A DNA stretch of 64,000 nt from Lachnospiraceae bacterium (GTDB lineage: Bacteria; Bacillota; Clostridia; Lachnospirales; Lachnospiraceae), in assembly GCA_015258095.1 (NCBI GenBank), contig JABZIV010000005.1:8393-72392 (forward strand), written 5' to 3'. The position numbers and the translations under genes were made by a program. Below the pieces are notes generated by a model. That model ran no database searches. It saw nothing but the letters and a program-made list of their open reading frames with translations, and had not been told where the DNA came from. Numbering within the stretch: the first letter of the stretch is position 1; every line of letters begins with the position of its first letter. Below are positions 7,260 to 14,608 of this stretch, in pieces.

Positions 7260-7820
7260 CTATTTCACCGTAATCTGTTCTTTAATCTTTGCAAAGGTCT
7301 TCTCTCCAATCCGTTTCACATTCATAATTTCTTCTATCTCTGAAAATGCGCCATATTCCTCACGGTAAAGAATGATGCTCTTTGCCGTCGACGGTCCGAT
7401 TCCCTTTAATTTCTGTAGTTCCTCTGCGGAAGCCCGATTAATATTGATTTTTCCTTCGCTTTTCTTTTCCTTCGAAACAGCCACCGCCCCCGTTTCTTCT
7501 GCTGAATGCGCATTTTCCCTTGCTTCCGTCACATCTGGCTCCGTTGTACTCGGTTCTGTTTGTTTTTCCCGGCTTTGCTTTTCTTCCCCCGGCTTTTCTG
7601 CCCTTTTCTCTTCTTTCACCTTCTGTGCTTTCTTCTTCGTCGACCGTTCTATCACAGTCTGTTCCGTTTCCGAAGAAGTCCACTCCGCCTTTTCTCCGGC
7701 TTTGCCGACAAAGATTGTTTTTTTGTCACGCTCTTTTATAGAGAGAAATACGAAGAGGAAAGTACACAGCAAAATAAGAAGTAGCGCCGCTTTCATTTTT
7801 CGGGGTTGAAGAAATGTCAT
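7260..7820 (-). CDS. ComEA-like helix-hairpin-helix DNA-binding protein
   Basis: 186 aa from the ATG at 7820, chosen for its AAAGGAGGCAAT ribosome binding site; a 57-codon upstream extension has none. One N-terminal membrane segment ('ALLLILLCTFLFVFLS'), a long charged Lys/Glu/Thr-rich linker (~35-120) and a C-terminal HhH repeat pair: 'INRASAEELQKLKGIGPSTA' and 'EIMNVKRIGEKTFAKI'. ComEA binds double-stranded DNA at the outer face of the membrane during natural transformation. The typical SLBB domain is not seen, so this is the short ComEA form. No comEC or comEB neighbours are present. Confidence 0.85.
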   Translation of the reverse strand: MTFLQPRKMKAALLLILLCTFLFVFLSIKERDKKTIFVGKAGEKAEWTSSETEQTVIERSTKKKAQKVKEEKRAEKPGEEKQSREKQTEPSTTEPDVTEARENAHSAEETGAVAVSKEKKSEGKININRASAEELQKLKGIGPSTAKSIILYREEYGAFSEIEEIMNVKRIGEKTFAKIKEQITVK

Positions 7821-8127
7821 ATTGCCTCCTTTTACCGGCAAAAGAAAGAAAAGGTGAAGAAGCAGATTCTGATAAATGCAGAAGACCGCAAGGAAACTAA
7901 ATTGAGCAGAAAGGAAAATAAACAGAGAATAAACAGAGAATAAATAATGAATAAAAGGAACAGGAACGATGCACGGAAAAAGCCGTTCCAAAACAGAAAC
8001 TTCTAAAGACCTCTGTCTTTAGGAAAGATTCTATCATGGAACAGCCTGTTTTCCTATCCTCCACATTCGGATAAGGTTTTACCGAACCAGCGGCGACATC
8101 CAAACCCGCCATAGATTTATCCTTTGT
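7821..8127. other. Intergenic region with short tandem repeat
   Basis: No convincing gene. It holds the ribosome binding site of the ComEA-like gene and an 11-bp unit AATAAACAGAG in exact tandem (7917-7927, 7928-7938) followed by a partial third copy. No clear terminator or promoter hexamers recognised. Confidence 0.5.
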
Positions 8128-8613
8128 CTATGCCTCTTTCACGAGTTTGCCGCTCATTCGGTCAATCGTCATCACAAGCACATTTACCCTGCTTCCCGCT
8201 TTTCGGATTTCCTCTTCTATGGATTCCTCTGTCGGATAGAATCGTTCTGCAAGCTTTCTACAAATGGAATATACCTTTTCCCTGTCTTCTACGATTTCCA
8301 TTCTTCCTAAGCAAACCACCGAACGAAAGTGCCAGGGCCACTCTCCCTCTTTCTTAAAGCCTTCGTCTATTGTCGTAAAGCAAACTTTCTTGTCCTTTTC
8401 CAGCAAATCGAGCTTTAATCCCTGTAATGCTCCGTGAAAATAGAGTTTTCCGTCTTCGTCGTTATAGAACTGATTCAAAGGGATCGCATAAGGATATCCG
8501 TTCTCTCCGTGGAGTGCGAGTACGCCTCTTGGCGCTTCTCTTAACACCTTTATGCATTCCTCCTTCGTAATTTCCTGCTTAAATCTCCGCATTTTTCTGA
8601 ATTCTTCTTCCAT
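8128..8613 (-). CDS. Pyridoxamine 5'-phosphate oxidase-family flavin-binding protein
   Basis: 161 aa from the ATG at 8613, which has GGAAGG eight bases upstream; the reading can be extended to 8637 but without a site. Split-barrel FMN-binding fold of the NimA-like subgroup: 'RRFKQEITKEECIKVL', 'GVLALHGENGYPYAIPLNQFY', 'LYFHGALQGLKLDLL' and 'VCFTTIDEG' are the typical core strands. Members are generally reductases or flavin carriers of unclear substrate. Start overlaps the end of the upstream YjbR/methyltransferase gene, so the two are translationally coupled. Confidence 0.85.
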   Translation of the reverse strand: MEEEFRKMRRFKQEITKEECIKVLREAPRGVLALHGENGYPYAIPLNQFYNDEDGKLYFHGALQGLKLDLLEKDKKVCFTTIDEGFKKEGEWPWHFRSVVCLGRMEIVEDREKVYSICRKLAERFYPTEESIEEEIRKAGSRVNVLVMTIDRMSGKLVKEA

Positions 8614-9277
8614 GGAACCGTCCTTCCCTTCTTCCATCCATCCCGTACTTTTTCAAGTCTACCTTCCCGTCCTTCACTTCTACTCCCTCTTTTTCAAGTC
8701 GCTTCCTCTGCTCCTCTTCGCCGCCGAAGGCAAAACCGGGAGCAAGCTCACCCTTACTGTTTACGACTCTATGACAAGGAATGTGCTGCGGATCCGGATT
8801 CTTGTGAAGTGCATTCCCTACAGCACGAGACATTTTCTCATTTCCCGCCATTTCCGCAACCTGTTTATAGCTTACGACACAGCCTTTGGGAATTCTTTTC
8901 ACCGCTTCATAAATCCGCTTCGTCGCTGTATCGGATACCAGGCGGTAGCTCTCTTCTATCATTTTCCCGATATCCTCTTCCGGAACCGTTCCGTCCAGAA
9001 TAATACTATTCCAATGCTCTTTATTCTGATGATATGCCGCCTGTACCGAAGCATAAACCGTTCGATAATACTCCCTTGAAGAAGGAGTCAGTTTCACATT
9101 CAGCCTTACAAAGCCGTCTTTATCATAAACAAAAAGAAAGGCTTTCTGATTCTCCTTAAAACGGATCAGCGTCCAGTCCGCTTTCGGAAAAGGATTTTCC
9201 GCATAACTCTCCGGAAAGGACAAAGCATAGTCACACGCTTCCTTTCTTGTTTTCATCTCTTCTTCCTCCATTTTCAT
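8579..9277 (-). CDS. YjbR/MmcQ domain fused to O6-methylguanine-DNA methyltransferase-like domain
   Basis: 232 aa, two domains. N-terminal half (~8-115) is MmcQ/YjbR ('ACDYALSFPESYAENPF', 'LNVKLTP', 'YHQNKEHWNSIILDG'), a CyaY-like fold of unknown activity. C-terminal half (~118-205) is the DNA-binding/active-site domain of a methylated-DNA-cysteine methyltransferase, with 'RIPKGCVVSYKQVAEMAG', 'RAVGNALHKNP' and the alkyl-acceptor motif 'IPCHRVV'. It lacks the N-terminal ribonuclease-like domain of full Ogt/Ada-C and so resembles a compact ATL/Ogt form, but with the Cys retained. Likely DNA alkylation repair or sensing. Operon with the downstream flavin protein. Confidence 0.88.
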   Translation of the reverse strand: MKMEEEEMKTRKEACDYALSFPESYAENPFPKADWTLIRFKENQKAFLFVYDKDGFVRLNVKLTPSSREYYRTVYASVQAAYHQNKEHWNSIILDGTVPEEDIGKMIEESYRLVSDTATKRIYEAVKRIPKGCVVSYKQVAEMAGNEKMSRAVGNALHKNPDPQHIPCHRVVNSKGELAPGFAFGGEEEQRKRLEKEGVEVKDGKVDLKKYGMDGRREGRFHGRRIQKNAEI

Positions 9278-9638
9278 TGAAAAAAACAGCTTTATTCATC
9301 CTCTTTAAAACATCCTTTTGCCGTCACCGCAATATTCTCCTTGCGGATTTCCAGCTCATTTCGTAAGCGAAATGAATTAAAAGAATATACCACATGGCAA
9401 AACTTTTTCCCATCCTAAAAAACTTTTTTCCTTTAATGCAAACTACGCTTATCTCCATCCCATTTTTTTCTATTTAAAAAATTTATTCTTGGAAATAAAC
9501 TTTTTATAGGGAACAATTAGCAAAATACTTCTCTATCTATTGTTATACATGACTAACTATTATATGATATGCATTGATTTTATGTTTAACTGTTTACTTT
9601 TTTAGATAGTTCTTACTAACAATATTTAGGAGGCACCC
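9278..9638. other. Divergent intergenic region with hairpin and promoter
   Basis: No gene. A perfect hairpin, CATTTCG (9357-9363), TAAG loop, CGAAATG (9368-9374), lies in the leader of the minus-strand YjbR/methyltransferase gene. The right part is very AT-rich and carries the promoter for the transporter operon. Confidence 0.6.
9540..9568 (+). promoter_or_regulatory. Promoter of the ABC/ECF transporter operon
   Basis: TTGTTA (9540-9545), 17-bp spacer, TATGAT (9563-9568). The operon's first ATG at 9639 has AGGAGG seven bases upstream. Confidence 0.6.
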
Positions 9639-11381
9639 ATGAACGTTTACAAAAAAGTATTTCACTACGTTCCGGAAAAAATCGTGCCGGGAATCCTTTC
9701 TATCCTGACTTCCCTTCTTTCCGGAGTGATTCTGGTCTACGCCTATATGCTCCTCTACTTCTTTCTGGAAAACCTCATCCTTTTCCGAGATGAAGGGCAA
9801 AGCTACGCCATGAGTCTGAAAATTGTTCTTGCCCTTACTCTGGCAGGACTTTGCTATCTCTTTTCCGGTGTCTTATCCCACATCTTTGCTTTCCGCTTGG
9901 AGACGAATCTCCGGAAGAAAGGGATTGAAGGACTGGCATCCGCTTCATTTCGTTTTTATGACCTGCATTCTTCCGGCTATATTCGGAAAACCATCGACAG
10001 TAACGCAGAGAAAACCCATCAGGCAGTGGCCCACATGATTCCGGACAGTGCTCAGGCTTTCCTTGTCCCCCTCCTAAGCCTTGCCCTCGGCTTCTTTGTG
10101 AGTCTTCGGGTAGGGGTAATTCTCCTGCTTCTGGTTCTCGTTAGCGGCTTCTTCCTTCAGAAAATGATGGGCGGCAGCCAATTTATGAAGTTTTATCAGG
10201 AATCTTTAAACCATCTCAGTGCAGAAACCGTGGAGTATGTTCGGGGCATTCAGGTCGTAAAGCTCTTCGGAAATCGCTTGCAAAGCTTCAAAGCCATGAA
10301 AGAAGCCATTGAAAACTATGCAAAATACGCCTTTGAATACAGTTTAAGCTGTAAAACGCCCTATGTTCTCTACCAATGGATCTTCCTAGGCTTAATTCCG
10401 ATTCTTTCGATTCCCCTGTCCTTTCTTCTGGTAAAAGAACCCCAACCCGAAAAACTGATTATCGATTTGATTATGATTTTCTTTCTGGACGGGGTCATCA
10501 TGGTGGCTTTCATGAAAATCATGTGGTCCGGCATGTACATTTTCAATGCAAGCTTTGCCATCGACGAAATGGAAAAGCTCTACAAGGCAATGCAGGAAGA
10601 CAGCCTACAATACGGCAAAGAAGAAAATTTCCCCAATTACAGCATGGAGTTTCAAGATGTAGATTTCTCCTACGGAGACAAGAAAGTTTTGGAAGGGCTT
10701 TCCTTCCGTTTGGAAGAAGGAAAAAGCTATGCCCTTGTGGGGCACTCCGGTTCGGGAAAATCCACCATTGCAAAGCTTTTCTCCGGCTTCTACAAAGCGG
10801 ATAAAGGGCAGATTCGAATCGGGGATCTCCCCATTGAAAGCTACAGCAAAAATGCCCTTTGTAAGGCTATCTCCTTCGTTTTCCAGGACAGCAAGCTCTT
10901 TCATAAGACGATTTATGAAAATGTGCTGTTAGGAAAACCCGGTGCTACTCCGGAAGAAGTCCATCGCGCTTTGGAACTGGCAGGTTGCAGAGAAATTCTG
11001 GAACGTTTTCCCGAGAAGGAAAATACCTTAATCGGTGCAAAAGGCGTTTACCTCTCCGGCGGAGAAAAGCAAAGAATCGCCATTGCCAGAGCGATCTTGA
11101 AAAATGCTCCCATCGTGATTCTGGACGAAGCCAGTGCCTCCATCGATGCGGATCAGGAGTATGCCCTACAAAATGCCTTTAAGAATCTGATTCAGGGGAA
11201 AACTGTGATTATGATCGCCCACCGTCTTTCCAGTATTCAGGGCCTGCATGAAATCCTGGTTTTGGAAGAAGGAAAGATCCTGGAACGGGGAAGCAGTAAG
11301 GAGCTTTTACAAAAAGACAGTCGCTATAAAAAGCTCTGGGAACTGTATCAAACTACGGAAGATTGGAGGATAAACAAATGA
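9639..11381 (+). CDS. ABC transporter permease/ATP-binding half transporter
   Basis: 580 aa exporter-fold (type IV) half transporter: six membrane helices in residues ~15-320, then a nucleotide-binding domain with Walker A 'GHSGSGKST' (~368-376), Q-loop 'VFQDSKLF', signature 'LSGGEKQRIAIARA' (~472) and Walker B 'VILDEASASID'. It pairs with the next gene to form a heterodimer: its stop overlaps the next start (ATGA). Exporter-fold pairs located with ECF modules and a Trep_Strep-type S component recur in Firmicutes and resemble iron-chelate/heme-type systems, but the substrate cannot be read from sequence. Confidence 0.93.
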   Translation: MNVYKKVFHYVPEKIVPGILSILTSLLSGVILVYAYMLLYFFLENLILFRDEGQSYAMSLKIVLALTLAGLCYLFSGVLSHIFAFRLETNLRKKGIEGLASASFRFYDLHSSGYIRKTIDSNAEKTHQAVAHMIPDSAQAFLVPLLSLALGFFVSLRVGVILLLLVLVSGFFLQKMMGGSQFMKFYQESLNHLSAETVEYVRGIQVVKLFGNRLQSFKAMKEAIENYAKYAFEYSLSCKTPYVLYQWIFLGLIPILSIPLSFLLVKEPQPEKLIIDLIMIFFLDGVIMVAFMKIMWSGMYIFNASFAIDEMEKLYKAMQEDSLQYGKEENFPNYSMEFQDVDFSYGDKKVLEGLSFRLEEGKSYALVGHSGSGKSTIAKLFSGFYKADKGQIRIGDLPIESYSKNALCKAISFVFQDSKLFHKTIYENVLLGKPGATPEEVHRALELAGCREILERFPEKENTLIGAKGVYLSGGEKQRIAIARAILKNAPIVILDEASASIDADQEYALQNAFKNLIQGKTVIMIAHRLSSIQGLHEILVLEEGKILERGSSKELLQKDSRYKKLWELYQTTEDWRINK

Positions 11382-13114
11382 TGAATTGGTTCAAAAAACA
11401 GTTCTCCCTTACCGAGCAGGGAGCGAAAAACCTGCAAAAAGCCAGTCTCTACTGCTTTCTTACCTATTGCATCAACATGGGACCCGTTATGCTCTTACTC
11501 TATCTCGCAAAGCTCCTTCTGGAAAATGCGGCTAGGACGACCTTTTCGCCATGGGAGCTGATTGTTCCGGCGCTTGGTATCCTGCTCGTCCTCTACCTCC
11601 TGCTTTCCAAGGAGTATGTCTGCCTCTATAATGCGACCTACAAAGAATCGGCAAACCTGAGAAAAAACATTGCAGAAACCCTGGCAGACCTTCCCATTGC
11701 CTATTTTTCCAAGCATGACTTAAGTGATTTGTCGGAAAGCATTATGTCTGACGTGGAGAGGATTGAACACGCTTTAAGCCACTCTGTGCCAAAAATCGTG
11801 GCGATGTTTTTCTTCTTCCCGATTATGGGAATCCTCATGTGCTTCTCGAACTGGAAGCTGTCCCTTGCCACCCTTCTCCCCACGATTTTCAGTTTTCTTT
11901 TGATTCCCTTATCCAGAAAGCTCGTAGTGCAAAACAATCAGAAGTACTATCATCTTTTGCGGGAAAATGCGGAAGCTTTTCAGGAACACATCGACCTGCA
12001 TCAGGAAATCAGCAGCTTTCTCCCGGACAGGGAGGTTAGAGAAGCCTTATATCAAAAAATGGACGGGCAAGAAAAACTTCACTTGAAGACGGAAATGGGT
12101 TCCTTTATCGTCATGGGATGCTCATCCATTTTTGCTTTCTTAAGTGTTGCTACGGTGATTTTCGTCGGTTTTCCGCTTTATCAAAATGGCAGCCTTTCCC
12201 TCCTCTACTTCTTGGGCTTTATCATCGCTTCCATGAAATTAAAGGAAATCTTCGACATTTCCAAAGAAAGCCTGATGGAAATCTTCTATATCGCGCCGGC
12301 AGTGCAGCGTATCTCCGAAATCAAGGCCGCAAAGAAGCAGGAAGGGGAGAATACGGTGCTTTCCGACTTCTCCATTGACTTTCAGGATGTGTCCTTCTCC
12401 TACAACGAAGACAGGGCGATTCTGAAAGACGTCTCCATGTCGGTAAAGGAAGGGGAGCTTTTCGCTTTGGTGGGTCCCTCCGGCTGCGGAAAAACCACCA
12501 TTTTACGCCTATTGTCCAGACTCTATGACGCAGATGCCGGAAAGATTCTCATCGGCGGAAAGGATTTACAAAACACGGCCACCGACTCCATTTTCCAAAA
12601 AATCGCCATGGTCTTCCAGGAAGTGAACCTCTTTAATACCACTATCCTGGAGAATATCCGTCTGGGTAGAGCGGATGCCACGGACGAAGAAGTGCGGGAA
12701 GCGGCACGTCTTGCGAACTGCCTGGACTTTATTGAAAAGCTTCCCGAGGGCTTCCAAACAAGAATCGGAGAAAACGGCGCAGAACTCTCCGGCGGAGAAA
12801 GACAGCGACTTTCCATTGCCAGAGCCTTCTTAAAGAATGCTCCCATACTTCTCTTAGATGAAATTGCCGCGAATCTGGATATCGATAACGAAAGAAAAAT
12901 TCAGGAAAGCCTCAGCAGCTTAATCCGCGGAGAAAACCGAACCGTGGTTCTCATTTCCCATCGTTTGAAGTCCATCGAGAAAGCAGACCGTATCTTAGTG
13001 CTGTCCTCCGGAGAGGTGGACGCCGTGGGCACCCACGAAGAACTGCTGGAGCGCTCCAAAGTCTATCGGAACCTGATAGAAAAGAGCCGGCTTGCCGAAG
13101 AATTCAGCTATTAA
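11378..13114 (+). CDS. ABC transporter permease/ATP-binding half transporter (partner subunit)
   Basis: 578 aa from the ATG at 11378, which overlaps the upstream stop and is preceded by TTGGAGGATAAACAA; an upstream in-frame TTG is less likely. Six membrane helices (~20-315) and a nucleotide-binding domain with Walker A 'GPSGCGKTT' (~365), 'MVFQEVNLFNTTI', signature '[14 protein letters not shown]' (~470) and Walker B '[12 protein letters not shown]'. Forms a heterodimer with the preceding protein. A 179-bp piece of its ATPase domain (12744-12922) is present almost unchanged about 10 kb away inside the pseudogene at 23063-23241. Confidence 0.93.
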   Translation: MMNWFKKQFSLTEQGAKNLQKASLYCFLTYCINMGPVMLLLYLAKLLLENAARTTFSPWELIVPALGILLVLYLLLSKEYVCLYNATYKESANLRKNIAETLADLPIAYFSKHDLSDLSESIMSDVERIEHALSHSVPKIVAMFFFFPIMGILMCFSNWKLSLATLLPTIFSFLLIPLSRKLVVQNNQKYYHLLRENAEAFQEHIDLHQEISSFLPDREVREALYQKMDGQEKLHLKTEMGSFIVMGCSSIFAFLSVATVIFVGFPLYQNGSLSLLYFLGFIIASMKLKEIFDISKESLMEIFYIAPAVQRISEIKAAKKQEGENTVLSDFSIDFQDVSFSYNEDRAILKDVSMSVKEGELFALVGPSGCGKTTILRLLSRLYDADAGKILIGGKDLQNTATDSIFQKIAMVFQEVNLFNTTILENIRLGRADATDEEVREAARLANCLDFIEKLPEGFQTRIGENGAELSGGERQRLSIARAFLKNAPILLLDEIAANLDIDNERKIQESLSSLIRGENRTVVLISHRLKSIEKADRILVLSSGEVDAVGTHEELLERSKVYRNLIEKSRLAEEFSY

Positions 13115-13143
13115 AGCCGTTTTACGAAAGGAAGACTTGCTTT

Positions 13144-13728
13144 ATGAATAGAAATAAACTGACCATTAAAGACCTGGTGTCGATCGGCGTTTTTGCCGTG
13201 ATTTACTTTATCTGTATGTTTGCCGTCGGAATGATGGGCGTCGTTCCGATTTTGTATCTTGTCTACCCTGCTGCCTACGCGCTTATCGGCGGACCTATCG
13301 TTATGCTCTTTATGGCAAAGGTGAATAAACCCTTCGGGCTTCTCATTTTCGGCATGATTACCCCCTGTATCATGTTCCTATTCGGCCATACCTTTGTGGT
13401 GCCTCTCCTCTCCCTTCTGTTCTGCCTTCTTGCAGAAGGTATCCGGCGGATGGGAAACTATCAGTCCGGCTCTGCCACGATGCTAAGCTATGCAGTCTTT
13501 AGTCTCTGGCCCTGCAATTCCCTTCTGCAAATGCTTCTGTTGAAAGAGCGGTATATGGAAATGGTTGTAAAAGAAATGGGAGAGAATTACGGAAATGCCA
13601 TTGAAAAGCTGATTAGCGTACAAAATATGGCTATCGTTTATGTCTGCACCTTCCTTTTCGGCCTTCTCGGTGCTTTGCTCGGAAGAAAGCTATTGAAGAA
13701 GCATTTTGAAAAAGCGGGAATTGTGTAG
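13144..13728 (+). CDS. ECF transporter substrate-binding (S) component, Trep_Strep/MptS-like
   Basis: 194 aa integral membrane protein with about six helices; starts 'NRNKLTIKDLVSIGVFAVIYF', the usual opening of Trep_Strep-type S components (an amphipathic helix 'LTIKDLVSIGVF' followed by helix 1), and contains 'YPAAYALIGGPIVMLFMAKV', where the conserved small residues pack against the T component. Binds the substrate and toppled by the T/A module. AGGAAG precedes the ATG. Substrate unknown; the neighbouring exporter-fold ABC pair suggests both act on the same compound. Confidence 0.87.
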   Translation: MNRNKLTIKDLVSIGVFAVIYFICMFAVGMMGVVPILYLVYPAAYALIGGPIVMLFMAKVNKPFGLLIFGMITPCIMFLFGHTFVVPLLSLLFCLLAEGIRRMGNYQSGSATMLSYAVFSLWPCNSLLQMLLLKERYMEMVVKEMGENYGNAIEKLISVQNMAIVYVCTFLFGLLGALLGRKLLKKHFEKAGIV

Positions 13729-13817
13729 CAAGACGGAGCAGCGTAATTCGAGTAGAACAAGACAGAATAGAGCAACACGGAGTTAAGCAATACGGAATAG
13801 AACAGTACGGAGTAGAA
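13729..13817 (+). repeat. Six-copy degenerate 15-bp tandem repeat carrying the next gene's ribosome binding site
   Basis: Starting immediately after the S-component stop, units of 14-15 bp follow each other: CAAGACGGAGCAGCG, TAATTCGAGTAGAA, CAAGACAGAATAGAG, CAACACGGAGTTAAG, CAATACGGAATAGAA, CAGTACGGAGTAGAA, ending in CAATGC where the next ATG begins. Several units contain CGGAG and the last supplies the Shine-Dalgarno sequence for the T component. Confidence 0.85.
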
Positions 13818-13819
13818 CA

Positions 13820-14554
13820 ATGCAAGAAAAAAGCGGCTTCAAAGCGACAATAAAAGAAAAACCCTGGGCGGAAAAGCGGAATCCTTTTAATCCGAATCCG
13901 ATAACGAAGCTTCTCGTTTTGCTGTTTTTAGGCTTTACGATCATGCACTATCTCCCCTTTTACGGAGAATGGGCAGTGGTGCTTCTCTTCTCTATCTTCT
14001 TCTTTCTGAATGGTTTTCGAAGAACTGCGCTGTTCGCCCCTCTTGTTTTCGCCGTACTCTGCTTTATTCCCGGGTATTCCGCCCAGTATTTTATGCCGGT
14101 CCCTTTACGTATTCTGTTTTCCTTTCTTTATATTTTTCGTCTGCTTTTTTTACCCTATCTGGCAGGAAGCTTTTTCATGCGAACTTCGGATGTGGGCGCC
14201 ATCTTAAGCTCCATGGATTTTCTCCATATCCCCCAATGCATTTCCATTCCTATAGCCGTGATGTTCCGGTTTTTTCCCGCCTTCACGGAAGAGAAAAAAG
14301 CTATTGAACGAGCCATGAAGATTCGGGGAATTCAGACCTGGAATCCGATGCAGAATCTGCTCTATGTTTCCATTCCGCTCCTCATCATTTCCGCGAATAT
14401 TGCGGAGGATATCGCGAAGGCGGCAGAGTGCAAATGCATCGAGAATCCCGTCAAAAAGACGCGCTACAATACAGTTCGTCTGCAAATCGTGGACGCTGTT
14501 TTTCTATTTTGTATTCTGCTGATACTTGGATTAAGCTATTTTGGAGTTCGCTGA
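13820..14554 (+). CDS. ECF transporter transmembrane (T) component
   Basis: 244 aa; N-terminal charged segment, then about five hydrophobic helices (e.g. 'LLVLLFLGFTIMHYLPFYG', 'RILFSFLYIFRLLFLPYLAG'). Cytoplasmic coupling helices are visible as 'FFPAFTEEKKAIERAMKIRG' and 'EDIAKAAECKCIENP', the place where CbiQ/EcfT proteins carry their Ala-Arg-Gly motifs (here 'KIRG' and 'KAAECK'). It couples ATP hydrolysis in the A component to S-component movement. The ATG sits inside the last unit of a 15-bp tandem repeat. Confidence 0.87.
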   Translation: MQEKSGFKATIKEKPWAEKRNPFNPNPITKLLVLLFLGFTIMHYLPFYGEWAVVLLFSIFFFLNGFRRTALFAPLVFAVLCFIPGYSAQYFMPVPLRILFSFLYIFRLLFLPYLAGSFFMRTSDVGAILSSMDFLHIPQCISIPIAVMFRFFPAFTEEKKAIERAMKIRGIQTWNPMQNLLYVSIPLLIISANIAEDIAKAAECKCIENPVKKTRYNTVRLQIVDAVFLFCILLILGLSYFGVR

Positions 14555-14588
14555 CTACACTATTTGGGAATTCGGTGACTACACTATT
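14547..14588 (+). repeat. 24-bp tandem duplication between T and A components
   Basis: TTCGCTGACTACACTATT (14547-14564) recurs as TTCGGTGACTACACTATT (14571-14588). The first copy contains the stop codon of the T component. The A-component ribosome binding site (AAAAAGGAG) follows. Confidence 0.75.
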
Positions 14589-14608
14589 GACGACAAAAAG
14601 GAGTTTTT

